Source: Paenibacillus tundrae (GTDB lineage: Bacteria > Bacillota > Bacilli > Paenibacillales > Paenibacillaceae). From it: a stretch of 64,000 bases of DNA. A program made the translations under genes and the position numbers. Where the stretch lies: assembly GCF_036884255.1 (NCBI RefSeq), contig NZ_CP145605.1, positions 806,001 through 870,000 of the forward strand, written 5' to 3'. The notes beneath the pieces are model-generated. The model was given only the letters and a program-made list of their open reading frames with translations, did not search any database and was not told the origin of the DNA. This document shows positions 1 through 9,051 of this stretch, in pieces. The stretch's first letter is position 1. Each line of letters starts with the position of its first letter.

Positions 1-620
1 ATAGCTTAGTAACAAGTGGAATGTATCGCAAGGTGCTCGTGATTGGGGCAGAGACTTTATCTAAAATTACGGATTATACCGACCGCACAACCTGTGTGCT
101 ATTTGGGGATGGAGCTGGTGCTTTTCTAGTGGAGAGATCTACTGAGGAAGGTAACTTTATAGCAGCAATCTCCGGAACGCACGGAGAAGGTGGGGTTCAT
201 TTATATAAGAGTGGCTTGTCGTCCGAGATGAATGGTTTACCTCTGAAGGTAGAGGGGAGCCTTGTTCAAAATGGTAGGGAAATCTACAAATGGGCTGTAC
301 GCATGATTCCTGAACAATTAAGCCATCTCATCGCGAAAGCAGAATTAGAGCCTGAGCAGATTGACTGGTTTGTGCCACACAGTGCCAATATGAGAATGAT
401 CGAGGCAGTCTGCGAGCGTGGCCCGATTCCTCTGAAACGAACGTTAACCAGTATGGAATACCGGGGGAATACGTCTGCTGCGTCCATCCCACTTGCATTG
501 CAGCTTGCAGTGGATGAAGGAAAGCTGAAGCAAGGCCAACGAGTGGCGTTGTTTGGATTCGGAGGTGGCTTAACGTACTCGGGTCTCGTCCTGAAATGGG
601 GCGTGCCAGACAGAGCCTAA
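1..620 (+). CDS. fabH: Ketoacyl-ACP synthase III (FabH-like), 5' end outside the window
   Basis: This is the C-terminal two thirds of a beta-ketoacyl-ACP synthase III, which condenses an acyl-CoA starter with malonyl-ACP to begin fatty acid or related chain synthesis in the cytoplasm. The frame is already open at base 3 (residues SLVTSG precede the first Met), so the gene begins upstream of the window. The thiolase fold is visible in FGDGAGAFL. The catalytic His lies in VPHSANMRMI and the catalytic Asn in YRGNTSAASIPLAL. The active-site Cys would be in the missing part. The C-terminal GFGGGLTYSGLVLKW is typical of the family. A strong hairpin terminator follows 31 bases after the stop. It could be a specialised FabH paralogue rather than the housekeeping enzyme, because no fab neighbours are visible. 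Confidence 0.85.
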   Translation, partial: SLVTSGMYRKVLVIGAETLSKITDYTDRTTCVLFGDGAGAFLVERSTEEGNFIAAISGTHGEGGVHLYKSGLSSEMNGLPLKVEGSLVQNGREIYKWAVRMIPEQLSHLIAKAELEPEQIDWFVPHSANMRMIEAVCERGPIPLKRTLTSMEYRGNTSAASIPLALQLAVDEGKLKQGQRVALFGFGGGLTYSGLVLKWGVPDRA

Positions 621-650
621 TTTCAAGCAACAGTCATTACAGTATAACGA

Positions 651-700
651 AGAAGCTGGGGTATCGCTCAATGTAGAGCAGTACCCCAGCTTTCTATTTT
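651..700 (+). terminator. Rho-independent terminator after the fabH-like gene
   Basis: AAGCTGGGGTA and TACCCCAGCTT form an 11-bp stem. An inner GCTC/GAGC pairing extends it, and the run CTATTTTTC follows. It lies 31 bases after the FabH-like stop codon. Confidence 0.85.
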
Positions 701-922
701 TCGGTTATACTTTTTCCGTGATATCATTTAACCCTAATTTGAAAAATGAGTTGATGATCAGACATATAGGGTAATGGATTAATCGCATGTTTTCATTATT
801 ATTTTTACTTTACCATGAGCCGTAAGTTTAGGATGTGAACCTTTTACATGATAAAACGGGGCATCTACATATGGCTGAATATAATGATAGCAGAGTAGCT
901 ACAGACTAAGTCGGTAAAATAA

Positions 923-2860
923 TTACGGTGTCAGCTCAGGCGCTTGACGGTGATGAGTACCTTGCTCATAGCTATATGCTAGCTTGATCAGTGTACCTTC
1001 GTCGAACGCACGTCCCAGGAACTCGATCCCTACTGGCAAGCCGTCAGTTGTGAAGCCTGCTGGAACTGTGATTGCTGGGAAACCAGAGAACGGACTGAGT
1101 CGGTTGTTACCACCGGAAGTTTGTCCTTCACCAATAAGACCAGCAGCCTGTGTGGATGTAGGATAGATAATGGCATCCAGGTTATGATCTGCCATGACTT
1201 TCAACAGTGACTCACGTGTAACTTGAGTACGTTTCAGAACGATGTCCTTATATTCTGTCGTCTCTAATGTTTCACGTGCATCTCGCGCTTTCATGGATTG
1301 CTCCTGCGCTTTGTCGAATTCTCCAGAAGCGATGATCTCAGACAGACTGTGGTAAGGAGCCTCTTCCCCTAAAGAATCAAGGTAGTCATTCAACTGGAAT
1401 TTGAATTCATATCCACTGAGGCTGGGGTATTTATTGATCTCCGTCAGGTTCGGGATGGAGATTGGAACTGCGGTAGCACCGAGTGATTTAAGTTCCTCCA
1501 CTGCATTATGGATGACATCAGCGACAGCCTTTTCTTCTGCTTTGGTGCTTGGAATCAGTTCTGGAGCAACACCAATACGTGCACCTTTAAGCCCGTTAAC
1601 ATCAAGGAAGTCTGTGTAACTGGAAGGGATTTTGCCTACAGCGTAAGCGGTAGCCACATCCTTTTTGTCATAGCCTACAGTAGCATCCAACATAATCGCG
1701 GCATCACTTACTGTGCGAGCCATAGGGCCACCAACATCCTGCGTCAACGCCAGTGGAATGATACCTTCACGACTGGACAGTCCGATCGTTGGACGAATAC
1801 CTACGAGACTATTAAAGCTCGAAGGAATACGGATGGAGCCACCTGTATCTGTACCCAAGCCGGCAGCAGCGAAGTTTGAAGCAATTGCAGCTCCTGTTCC
1901 ACCGCTAGAACCACCTGGATAGTGATCCAGTGCATAGGGGTTAAGCGTTTGTCCTCCTAGTGAGCTGGATGTTGTGATGCCAAAAGCAAACTCGTGCAGG
2001 TTCGTTTTACCTAATATAATAGCGCCTGCTGCCTTGAGTTTTTTCACTTGTTCAGCATCGTGAGCGGGAATGGAGTCTTTCAGACAGATACAGCCTGCAG
2101 TAGTTGGCATGTCATTGGTATCGAAGTTGTCCTTCACAAGAACTGGAATGCCATGCAACGGACCACGAGCACCCTGAGCTGCCCGTTCTGCGTCTAATTG
2201 CTCTGCGATTTGCAGTGCATCTGGGTTTATTGTGAGGACAGCGTTAATGCTGACTCCCTGATCATCGTATTTTTCAATACGATCCAGGTATTGTTGTACG
2301 AGTTCTTTGGATGTCAGTTTACCTTGCGTCATTGCCTTCTGGAGATCCATGATTGTGGCTTCTTCCAGAACGAATGGTTTTATGTAGTCATGTACACGGT
2401 CTTTTAATACAGCAACATCGTTCTCAGTTAGAATGGCGTTAGGTAGGAAGAGAGCATCCGTATACCCTTTCATCAGCCCAGCAGCGTTTAAAGAGGCTAC
2501 AGCATCAGCATAATCGGCCTGTTCAGGTACATCCTTGAAGGAGATTGTGGCAGGGTCAAGTTTAAGCCATTGTTGCAAGGCTACGGCAGCATCCTTACGC
2601 TTAATGGTAGTGCCGGAGAGCTTGTCCATAGTAAAAGGCACGCCTGCAAGCGTAGCCGCTTCTTCCATGGCTCCTACGAATGTTGCAGCACTAGCTGGTG
2701 TTTTGGCCAAGGTTATCGTTGCAGTAGAGGTTTTACTAGCTGGAGTTGCTGTTGCAGCAAACGCTGAAGGTACGGCAGATCCTCCCCAAGTTGCAGCGAT
2801 GACAGCACTCGCCATTAACAATGCCCCACTTTTTCTAAATACAGATCCATGATTAGTCAT
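923..2860 (-). CDS. Secreted amidase-signature hydrolase with an N-terminal SLH-like segment
   Basis: This 645-residue protein belongs to the amidase signature family (GatA/FAAH-type), which hydrolyses amide bonds. The Ser-cisSer-Lys triad can be placed at Lys243 (in GIPVLVKDN), Ser318 (in PGGSSGGTG) and Ser342 (in TDTGGSIRIP). The spacing of 75 and 24 residues matches the family. A signal peptide of about 35 residues (hydrophobic MASAVIAATWGGSAV, then SAFAATA) predicts export, so it is not the tRNA-dependent GatA subunit. Residues 108-155 (FKDVPEQADYADAVASLNAAGLMKGY) resemble one S-layer homology motif. It may act on peptides or amides at the cell surface; the substrate is unknown. It is divergent from topB and stands alone. 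Confidence 0.85.
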   Translation of the reverse strand: MTNHGSVFRKSGALLMASAVIAATWGGSAVPSAFAATATPASKTSTATITLAKTPASAATFVGAMEEAATLAGVPFTMDKLSGTTIKRKDAAVALQQWLKLDPATISFKDVPEQADYADAVASLNAAGLMKGYTDALFLPNAILTENDVAVLKDRVHDYIKPFVLEEATIMDLQKAMTQGKLTSKELVQQYLDRIEKYDDQGVSINAVLTINPDALQIAEQLDAERAAQGARGPLHGIPVLVKDNFDTNDMPTTAGCICLKDSIPAHDAEQVKKLKAAGAIILGKTNLHEFAFGITTSSSLGGQTLNPYALDHYPGGSSGGTGAAIASNFAAAGLGTDTGGSIRIPSSFNSLVGIRPTIGLSSREGIIPLALTQDVGGPMARTVSDAAIMLDATVGYDKKDVATAYAVGKIPSSYTDFLDVNGLKGARIGVAPELIPSTKAEEKAVADVIHNAVEELKSLGATAVPISIPNLTEINKYPSLSGYEFKFQLNDYLDSLGEEAPYHSLSEIIASGEFDKAQEQSMKARDARETLETTEYKDIVLKRTQVTRESLLKVMADHNLDAIIYPTSTQAAGLIGEGQTSGGNNRLSPFSGFPAITVPAGFTTDGLPVGIEFLGRAFDEGTLIKLAYSYEQGTHHRQAPELTP

Positions 2861-3287
2861 GGTTCCACGCTCCCTTCCTGTGTCTCAGATGATGTGTGTA
2901 AGCAATCTGTGAACATATGCTTTTGCACATTCTATATGCATGTCAGGTAATCTTACAATCCTAATATTTATCCGAAAAAACGCATACATAGTGACTTTTT
3001 ATTTGAATTACTTATGATATCTCTTATTTTCATCAGCTCTAAAAAGATATCTTCATTGATAAATCGACTAAATATGACCTATACATAACATATGTATTAC
3101 ATAAAAGATTAGCATTGAAGTTACATGAAGCATGAAGTAAGCAAGTTGATAAAGGAAGGGCAAAAAGCATATGACCGCTGTGAAATGATATAATGGGAAA
3201 ATAGAAACAGCAGAACTTTAAGTACATGTTCAAAAGGGCCAGTTCGAACAACCTCTTAACGTTTTACCAGAAAGGAAGAGATATGAA
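2861..3287. other. Divergent intergenic region between the amidase and topB
   Basis: This AT-rich spacer of about 430 bases must hold the promoters of two divergent genes. A TATAAT at 3189-3194 could be a -10 box for topB, but no convincing -35 box sits 17 bases upstream. No RNA gene or conserved structure was recognised. Confidence 0.35.
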
Positions 3288-5417
3288 TTGAAGACATTGG
3301 TACTCGCTGAAAAGCCGTCTGTCGCACGCGAAATAGCAAGGGTTATGGGTGCGCGTGATAAACATAAAAGTTATATTGAAGGACCAAAATACATCGTAAC
3401 CTGGGCGCTTGGGCATCTTGTAGGTCTTGCAGAACCAGAGGATTATGACAAAAAATACGCAACATGGAATCTTGAAGATCTACCAATTCTGCCGGAGCGT
3501 ACCAAGCTTAAAGTGCTTCGGGAAACGAATCATCAATACAAAGCGGTACAGCAATTAATGAAACGTCAGGATGTCGGAGAATTGGTCATCGCTACCGATG
3601 CAGCGCGTGAGGGAGAACTGCTCGCTCGGTGGATTATGCAGATGGCGCAATGGAAGAAGCCGTTTAAACGGTTGTGGATTTCTTCTCAGACAGATAAGGC
3701 AATTAAAGATGGATTTGCATCACTGAAGCCAGGCAGTCAATTCGATCGTCTCTATGAATCTGCACGCTGCCGTGCGGAAGCAGACTGGATGATTGGACTT
3801 AATGTAACGCGTGCGCTGACTGTTCGTTTTAATGCGCAGTTGTCAGCTGGTCGTGTTCAGACTCCAACCTTAGGCATGATTATGGATAGAGAAAATGAAA
3901 TTAACGGATTTCGCTCACAGGAATATGAGACATTAACAGCAGATTTAGGTAGTTTTCAGGCCGTTTGGCGGGCAAGTGGCGGGGATTCTCGGATCTTTGA
4001 CCCACAGGAAATGCAACAACTGAAGCAACGGATTGAAGGTCGTAAAGGTACTATCTCTCAAGTGAAGAAAAGTGAAAAGGTAGAGCCGCATCCACTAGCA
4101 TACGATCTGACAGAACTACAGCGAGATGCCAACAGAAAATACGGTTTCTCTGCCAAACAAACATCAAATGTTCTACAGCGCTTGTATGAACAGCACAAAC
4201 TTGTTACGTATCCGCGTACAGACAGCCGTTATTTGACCTCTGACATGGTGGGTACGCTTAAAGAGCGGCTAGAGAGTGTAGCTATTGGACCTTATGCCTC
4301 TATCGCACGTCCTTTGCTACGCAAAAACCTGAATATCACTAAACGCATCGTGGACGACAGTAAAGTAACAGACCACCATGCTATCATTCCGACGGAGCAG
4401 ACTGTGCTACTGAATCAGCTTAGTCCAGAGGAACGTAAGCTGTATGACCTCATTGTTCGTCGTTTCATCAGTTTGTTCTATCCAGCGGCTAGGTACGACT
4501 CTGTAGCGATCACCGTTCAGGTTGGCAATGATTCATTCCATGCCAAAGGCACAACCGTGAAAGACAGTGGATGGCGTGAAGTATATGGTGGGGATTATAG
4601 CGATGACGACGATGACCGTACAGATGATGATGCTAACCATGAGCGTGTGCTTCTGCCAGATGTGCAGCAAGGACAGTCTGTAACCGTTCAGCGTTGTCAT
4701 GTTAAGAGTGGACGGACGATGCCGCCTAAACGGTACACCGAAGCAGCTCTGCTCTCTCAGATGGAGAAACATGGACTTGGCACGCCAGCTACACGGGCAG
4801 ATATCATTGAGAAACTGGTGAGCTCCGATACGATTGATCGTCAAGGTAACAGCATGCACCCAACAGGTAAAGGGAAACAGTTATTTGAGCTTGCTGCTCC
4901 GCAGCTTCGCACCCCGGAACTAACGGCGCGTTGGGAAGCGGAACTCGAGCGGATTGCTCGCGGGCAAGGTAAACCAGGTCCCTTCCTGGACAGTATTCGT
5001 TCGATGGCGAAAGAATTGGTGTCAACGGTCAAAGGCAGCAAAGCTGAATACAAGCCTCATAATGTATCCAATAGTCACTGTCCTGACTGTAACGCACGAT
5101 TGCTAGAGAAAAAAGGAAAGCGCGGCAAATTCTTAGTTTGTCCTACAGAGGACTGTGGTTATCGCCGCTCAGCAGAGAAGAGATTGTCGAACCGCCGCTG
5201 CGCACAGTGTCACAAAAAGATGGAGATCAAAGAAGGCAAAGCGGGATTATACGTGCAGTGCCTGCCTTGTGGAATCACGGAGACATTAGATAAAGACAAA
5301 AAGCATGTGAACAAACGCGAACAGCAGAAGCTGGTGAAGCAATATGCGAAACAGGAATCCATCGGTTCCAATCTCGGTGATTTGCTGAAGGCGGCTATGG
5401 AGAAGAAAGGGAACTAA
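3288..5417 (+). CDS. topB: DNA topoisomerase III
   Basis: This is a type IA DNA topoisomerase of 709 residues, which relaxes or decatenates DNA through a transient 5'-phosphotyrosine bond. The TOPRIM domain opens with LAEKPSVAREIA and carries the acidic motif IATDAAREGELLARWI. The active-site tyrosine is Tyr308 in TYPRTDSRY. The C-terminus (residues about 603-665) has two zinc-ribbon-like Cys clusters, CPDC...CPTEDC and CAQC...CLPC, followed by a Lys-rich tail. The start is TTG at 3288, 8 bases after the AAAGGAAGAG ribosome binding site. The family's usual length in Bacillus is similar (about 720). A short acidic insert of consecutive Asp residues (DDDDDRTDDDANHE) lies near residue 440. Confidence 0.95.
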   Translation: MKTLVLAEKPSVAREIARVMGARDKHKSYIEGPKYIVTWALGHLVGLAEPEDYDKKYATWNLEDLPILPERTKLKVLRETNHQYKAVQQLMKRQDVGELVIATDAAREGELLARWIMQMAQWKKPFKRLWISSQTDKAIKDGFASLKPGSQFDRLYESARCRAEADWMIGLNVTRALTVRFNAQLSAGRVQTPTLGMIMDRENEINGFRSQEYETLTADLGSFQAVWRASGGDSRIFDPQEMQQLKQRIEGRKGTISQVKKSEKVEPHPLAYDLTELQRDANRKYGFSAKQTSNVLQRLYEQHKLVTYPRTDSRYLTSDMVGTLKERLESVAIGPYASIARPLLRKNLNITKRIVDDSKVTDHHAIIPTEQTVLLNQLSPEERKLYDLIVRRFISLFYPAARYDSVAITVQVGNDSFHAKGTTVKDSGWREVYGGDYSDDDDDRTDDDANHERVLLPDVQQGQSVTVQRCHVKSGRTMPPKRYTEAALLSQMEKHGLGTPATRADIIEKLVSSDTIDRQGNSMHPTGKGKQLFELAAPQLRTPELTARWEAELERIARGQGKPGPFLDSIRSMAKELVSTVKGSKAEYKPHNVSNSHCPDCNARLLEKKGKRGKFLVCPTEDCGYRRSAEKRLSNRRCAQCHKKMEIKEGKAGLYVQCLPCGITETLDKDKKHVNKREQQKLVKQYAKQESIGSNLGDLLKAAMEKKGN

Positions 5418-5588
5418 AGGGATAGAAGTATCTTTTAATTCTAGAATACTGGATCAAAATCTTCAGAGCTTCTCCAGTCTCTTCCTTGAATTTTCTTAAA
5501 CGAATGCGTACCACTTCCCAAGCGTAGGCACATCTTCGTATAAGATCCTCCTTTTTCAGGCAACGTAAGCCTAGGAGGTGATACCCAT

Positions 5589-5726
5589 ATGCCGCACAAC
5601 AAACCAGAGAAACGCCATAATCAGCAGAATAAAGACAGTATCCGCGAAGAGAGTATCGCTGTGCGTCCGGAGAAAGCAGCGAAACGAGTACCAAGTCTAA
5701 ACGGGATACCCAAACAGGAGTCCTAG
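5589..5726 (+). CDS. Small hydrophilic protein of 45 residues, unknown function
   Basis: An ATG at 5589 lies 6 bases after a near-perfect ribosome binding site (AGGAGGTGAT, 5573-5582) and opens a 45-codon frame ending in TAG at 5724-5726. The product begins MPHNKPEKRHNQQNKDSIRE and ends in KQES. It is rich in Lys, Arg, Asn and Gln, has no hydrophobic stretch and no Cys. In size and composition it resembles minor small acid-soluble spore proteins, but I do not recognise a specific family. It is flanked by topB and by a sigma-A-like promoter for the next gene, so it is probably monocistronic. Confidence 0.6.
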   Translation: MPHNKPEKRHNQQNKDSIREESIAVRPEKAAKRVPSLNGIPKQES

Positions 5727-5758
5727 ATAGGCAGTATAATGCAGTCTCCTTTCCCGCG

Positions 5759-5788
5759 TTGAACATGTGCCAGTCTTAGGATTATAAT
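5759..5788 (+). promoter_or_regulatory. Sigma-A-type promoter for the DUF1294 gene
   Basis: TTGAAC at 5759-5764 and TATAAT at 5783-5788 are separated by 18 bases. They lie 43 bases upstream of the DUF1294 start codon. Confidence 0.55.
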
Positions 5789-5830
5789 GGAGACAGGGAG
5801 ATGTCCCGGGATAGGGGGATTGCTTAATAT

Positions 5831-6094
5831 ATGCAAACCGGACTTATCTTGTGGTTTATATTTATTAATGTAGTAGGATATCTGGTGATGTCCGATGACA
5901 AGAGACGTGCACAGCAACGTCGAGATCGTACACCTGAACGTACATTGTTTTTGCTCGCATTCATTGGTGGTGCGCTTGGAGTCTGGATCGCTATGTATCG
6001 CAAAAGGCACAAAACGAAGCATCCGAGCTTCACGATCGGTGTTCCTCTGCTTTTGTTTCTGAATGCAGTAATGTATGGTTATTTTCTCCAGTAA
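5831..6094 (+). CDS. DUF1294 family small membrane protein (YsdA-like)
   Basis: This 87-residue protein has the DUF1294 pattern. A first membrane helix (LILWFIFINVVGYLV) is followed by a basic segment (DKRRAQQRRDRTPE). A second helix, FLLAFIGGALGVWIAMY, leads into the RHKTKHPSFTIG motif, and a final hydrophobic segment ends the protein. The family is widespread in Bacillota and its function is not established. The ATG follows AGGGGG at 5813-5818 with a spacing of 12 bases, a little long. The gene has its own promoter. Confidence 0.8.
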   Translation: MQTGLILWFIFINVVGYLVMSDDKRRAQQRRDRTPERTLFLLAFIGGALGVWIAMYRKRHKTKHPSFTIGVPLLLFLNAVMYGYFLQ

Positions 6095-6332
6095 AAGCAT
6101 GGGATGAAATGCACTGGATCAAATTTTTTCTAGCTAATTATTCTTAGATCGTAGTGTATGTGTTCGATCTATCTCATAGGAATTGATATGTAAATTCATT
6201 CTTATGAATGGTTCATCTTAGCTCTGGAACGTTTAAAGAATGACATGAAGTACAAGGTTTTAATGTGCGTTAGGATATTACCCCGAGGCTTGCTTCGGAT
6301 GTTCTACATATAAAGGAAGGGACGGGATTCAC

Positions 6333-6767
6333 ATGTTATTTTCCAAAATCTTAGTAGCTTATGACGGCTCCAAAGCTTCAAATAAAGCACTTGATCGCGC
6401 GATTGAATTCGCCAAAGTATCACCAGATGCAGTACTGGATGTTATTCATGCATTCGATTTCCCGCGTGTATTTATCGGGGAGGGATTGGCTCCACTGCCA
6501 CCTTCTCTCAACAATGACTATTACAATCTTGCAGTACAAACAACGGATGAAGCCAAAGAGCGAATCAGGGCTGCTGGAGTAACGGCTAATGTAGATCTGA
6601 TCCAAGGAGCTGCTGCTGAAGTATTGCTTGATTTTGCAAAAGAGAACGGTTCGGACATCATTATTATTGGTAGCCGCGGGCTGGGTGGAATTCGGGAGTT
6701 TGTTCTGGGCAGTGTCAGCCATAATGTAGTGCAGCATGCTCAGATTCCAGTACTTATCGTTAAATAG
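6333..6767 (+). CDS. Universal stress protein (UspA family)
   Basis: This 144-residue single-domain UspA protein begins with ILVAYDGSKASNKALDRAIEFA and ends with the nucleotide-binding signature GSRGLGGIREFVLGSVSHNVVQHAQIPVLIVK (cited as two adjoining parts: GSRGLGGIREFVLGSVS and HNVVQHAQIPVLIVK). The G-2x-G-9x-G(S/T) pattern suggests an ATP-binding type. Such proteins are cytoplasmic and are usually induced by starvation or stress; the target here is unknown. The ATG follows AAAGGAAGGGACGGGA. A strong terminator follows, so it is a single-gene unit. Confidence 0.9.
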   Translation: MLFSKILVAYDGSKASNKALDRAIEFAKVSPDAVLDVIHAFDFPRVFIGEGLAPLPPSLNNDYYNLAVQTTDEAKERIRAAGVTANVDLIQGAAAEVLLDFAKENGSDIIIIGSRGLGGIREFVLGSVSHNVVQHAQIPVLIVK

Positions 6768-6793
6768 TGTAGAAGTGTACAACACTTCAATGG

Positions 6794-6840
6794 GAAAGCC
6801 GGTAGTCTTCGAGAGATTGAAGAGGAGCCGGCTTTCTTTT
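6794..6840 (+). terminator. Rho-independent terminator after the universal stress gene
   Basis: GAAAGCCGG (6794-6802) pairs with CCGGCTTTC (6828-6836) and is followed by TTTT. It separates the stress gene from the purine operon control region. Confidence 0.85.
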
Positions 6841-6879
6841 ATGGAATGAAATGGTTAGTGAAAAGCCGTGAAATGAGTA

Positions 6880-6923
6880 ATTCCCGAACATTATATTTGT
6901 CAATATGTTAAATGTTCGTCTTT
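6880..6923 (+). promoter_or_regulatory. Pair of inverted PurBoxes (PurR operator) upstream of purE
   Basis: ATTCCCGAACATT at 6880-6892 matches the Bacillus PurBox consensus AWWWCCGAACWWT at 12 of 13 positions. AATGTTCGTCTTT at 6911-6923 is an inverted second box with about 11 of 13 matches. They are 18 bases apart, close to the 16-17 base arrangement known for PurR operators, and they sit just upstream of the -35 box. This predicts PRPP-responsive repression of the operon. Confidence 0.75.
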
Positions 6924-6926
6924 AAG

Positions 6927-6956
6927 TTGACATTCGCTGTAGGGGATTGTTAAAAT
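6927..6956 (+). promoter_or_regulatory. Sigma-A promoter of the purine operon
   Basis: TTGACA at 6927-6932 and TAAAAT at 6951-6956 are separated by 18 bases. The predicted start of transcription near 6963 gives a leader of about 400 nt before purE, which contains the guanine riboswitch. Confidence 0.7.
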
Positions 6957-7076
6957 GTTAGATGTGTCGATCAGGTGAGAATAAGGTCGAGTAGGAACGA
7001 ATGCTGTTGAAGATTTTATTAGATTATAAACGAAGTTTGCAAGAGACTGAACCTAGCATTTTGCAATATAGAGATT

Positions 7077-7148
7077 TGCTCGTATAACGCCGGGAATAGG
7101 GCTCGGAAGTATCTACCCGGGAACCGTAAATTTCCGGACTACGAGGAG
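7077..7148 (+). ncRNA. Guanine (purine) riboswitch aptamer
   Basis: The aptamer has the purine riboswitch three-way junction. P1 pairs CTCGTA (7079-7084) with TACGAG (7140-7145). P2 pairs CCGGG with CTCGG. P3 pairs CCGGGAA with TTTCCGG around the conserved loop CCGTAAA. Junction sequences TATAA, AAGTATCTAC and GGACTACGAG match the class. The specificity base in GACTAC is C, the equivalent of C74, which predicts guanine or hypoxanthine binding rather than adenine. It lies upstream of purE, as in Bacillus. Confidence 0.92.
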
Positions 7149-7238
7149 ATACGGCTGAGAGTCGCATGGAATTAAAGTGCGGACAGCAAGCCCCTTTTGG
7201 CATGCCCAAATGCGGGATACGTATTTCTTGGAGTCCGG

Positions 7239-7281
7239 TGTCCGGAGAAAATGTATGTTTTCGCGGGTAGCGGATTTTTTT
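7239..7281 (+). terminator. Probable riboswitch-controlled terminator in the purE leader
   Basis: GTCCG...CGGAT forms an outer stem and GAGAAAA/TTTTC an inner stem. Unpaired bases lie on the 3' side, and eight T residues follow at 7274-7281. The position between the aptamer and purE fits a guanine-induced transcription terminator. The exact antiterminator pairing was not resolved by eye. Confidence 0.55.
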
Positions 7282-7366
7282 GTTCCATGGGCATGAGGGT
7301 GGACACAAAAAGGAATGCTGGAACGTGACATTATCCAAAAAGCTCAGACGGGAGTTGAATGTATTC

Positions 7367-7852
7367 ATGTCAGTGCAAGTTGCTGTAATTATGGGCAGTA
7401 AGTCAGATTGGGAAACGATGAAGCATGCGTGTGAGGTGCTTGATGAGTTAGAAATCGGCTATGAGAAAAAAGTGGTATCCGCTCATCGTACACCAGATTT
7501 GATGTTTGAGTATGCAGAGCAAGCCATTGATCGAGGATTCAAGGTCATCATTGCGGGTGCAGGCGGGGCGGCACATCTACCTGGCATGGTAGCAGCCAAA
7601 ACGATGTTGCCAGTGATCGGCGTGCCTGTGCAGTCCAAAGCATTAAATGGTCTCGATTCCCTCTTGTCCATTGTTCAGATGCCTGGCGGAATACCTGTTG
7701 CTACCGTTGCCATTGGTAAAGCAGGAGCGACGAATGCAGGGTTACTCGCTGCTCAGTTCATCGGTGCTTTTGATAAGGAAGTTCGGAACCGTGCGGAAGC
7801 TCGCAGAGAACGAATTAAACGTGAAGTGTTAGAAAGCAGTGATGAGTTATGA
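7367..7852 (+). CDS. purE: N5-carboxyaminoimidazole ribonucleotide mutase
   Basis: PurE converts N5-CAIR to CAIR in de novo purine synthesis, acting with PurK. The product is 161 residues, the usual length of class I PurE. It has the motifs [12 protein letters not shown] near the N-terminus, VVSAHRTPD and [15 protein letters not shown]. The frame is open 29 codons further upstream, but the ATG at 7367 gives the family N-terminus [14 protein letters not shown] and follows a GGGAG site. It is the first gene of the operon and overlaps purK by 4 bases. Confidence 0.96.
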   Translation: MSVQVAVIMGSKSDWETMKHACEVLDELEIGYEKKVVSAHRTPDLMFEYAEQAIDRGFKVIIAGAGGAAHLPGMVAAKTMLPVIGVPVQSKALNGLDSLLSIVQMPGGIPVATVAIGKAGATNAGLLAAQFIGAFDKEVRNRAEARRERIKREVLESSDEL

Positions 7853-9051
7853 TGATGCCTAATAAGCAGTCTGAGGCGGCTAGTGAAGCCAAACGTGTAC
7901 TGCTTCCTGGACGGACGACGATTGGTATTCTGGGAGGTGGCCAGCTCGGACGTATGTTAACGTTGTCTGGAACGGCGATGGGGTATCGGTTTGTAACGCT
8001 TGATCCTGTCGCTGATGCACCTTGTGGACAAGTTGCCCGTCAGATTGAAGCGGGTTATGACGACGAAGCTGCTGCTAGGAAATTGGCGGAGCAATGCGAC
8101 GTAATTACGTACGAGTTTGAAAATGTGGATGCTGACGTTGCCGCTCTTCTGGAGCGTGAATCCTACGTGCCTCAGGGAAGTACATTACTTTATACTACGC
8201 AGCATCGTCTACGTGAAAAGCGGGCCATTGAAGCGGCGGGTGTGCGCGTTGCCCCTTATCGGGAAATTACCAACTTGGATACAATGCAAGCGGCTGTTCG
8301 AGAACTAGGTGTCCCATGTGTGCTGAAGACGGTAACCGGTGGGTATGATGGCAAAGGCCAACGCATTATTCGCGAGGTTAGCCAAGCGATTGAAGCTTAC
8401 GAAGAGCTTGCCTCCACAGGTGCGGAATTGGTGCTGGAGCAGTTCATTAAGTTTGATTGCGAGATATCGGTAGTTGTTGCGCGTAGTACGCAAGGGGAGA
8501 TCAAGACTTTCCCAGTAGCGGAGAATATTCATGTGGACAACATTCTGCATACATCCATTGTTCCAGCAAGGGTACCAACGGAGATTCAGCTGGAGGCACA
8601 GAGATTGGCGGCAGCCGTTGCAGAATCGATGCAGGCAGTTGGTTTGCTCGCGGTTGAGCTGTTTGTAGCAGCGGATGGAAGACTTTATGTGAATGAGCTA
8701 GCTCCAAGACCACATAATTCGGGGCATTATACGATGGAAGCTTGTGCGACTTCACAGTTTGAACAGCATATTCGTGCCATTTGTGGATTGCCGCTTGGAG
8801 ACACAACACTGCTAAGTCCTGTGGTTATGGTCAATGTGCTTGGCGAGCACCTGGAAGGGGTCATCGATCGGATGGGTCAATCAGACACAGAAGCGATGGA
8901 ACTCGGGGTTATTCCCAAGCTTCATATATATGGTAAAACTGAAGCGAAAACAGGAAGAAAGATGGGGCATGTCAATCTGCTCTGTCAGGATGTCGAAGAA
9001 GGATTGCAATGGATTGAACAAACTAATCTCTGGAGGAATATAAATTCATGA
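7849..9051 (+). CDS. purK: N5-carboxyaminoimidazole ribonucleotide synthase (ATP-grasp)
   Basis: PurK carboxylates AIR with bicarbonate and ATP to form N5-CAIR, the substrate of PurE. The 400-residue protein has the PurK N-terminus [13 protein letters not shown] and the ATP-grasp segment [15 protein letters not shown] metal-binding end follows with [19 protein letters not shown]. It begins inside the purE stop (ATGA-type overlap), which indicates translational coupling, and it ends in another 4-base overlap with purB. Confidence 0.95.
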   Translation: MMMPNKQSEAASEAKRVLLPGRTTIGILGGGQLGRMLTLSGTAMGYRFVTLDPVADAPCGQVARQIEAGYDDEAAARKLAEQCDVITYEFENVDADVAALLERESYVPQGSTLLYTTQHRLREKRAIEAAGVRVAPYREITNLDTMQAAVRELGVPCVLKTVTGGYDGKGQRIIREVSQAIEAYEELASTGAELVLEQFIKFDCEISVVVARSTQGEIKTFPVAENIHVDNILHTSIVPARVPTEIQLEAQRLAAAVAESMQAVGLLAVELFVAADGRLYVNELAPRPHNSGHYTMEACATSQFEQHIRAICGLPLGDTTLLSPVVMVNVLGEHLEGVIDRMGQSDTEAMELGVIPKLHIYGKTEAKTGRKMGHVNLLCQDVEEGLQWIEQTNLWRNINS

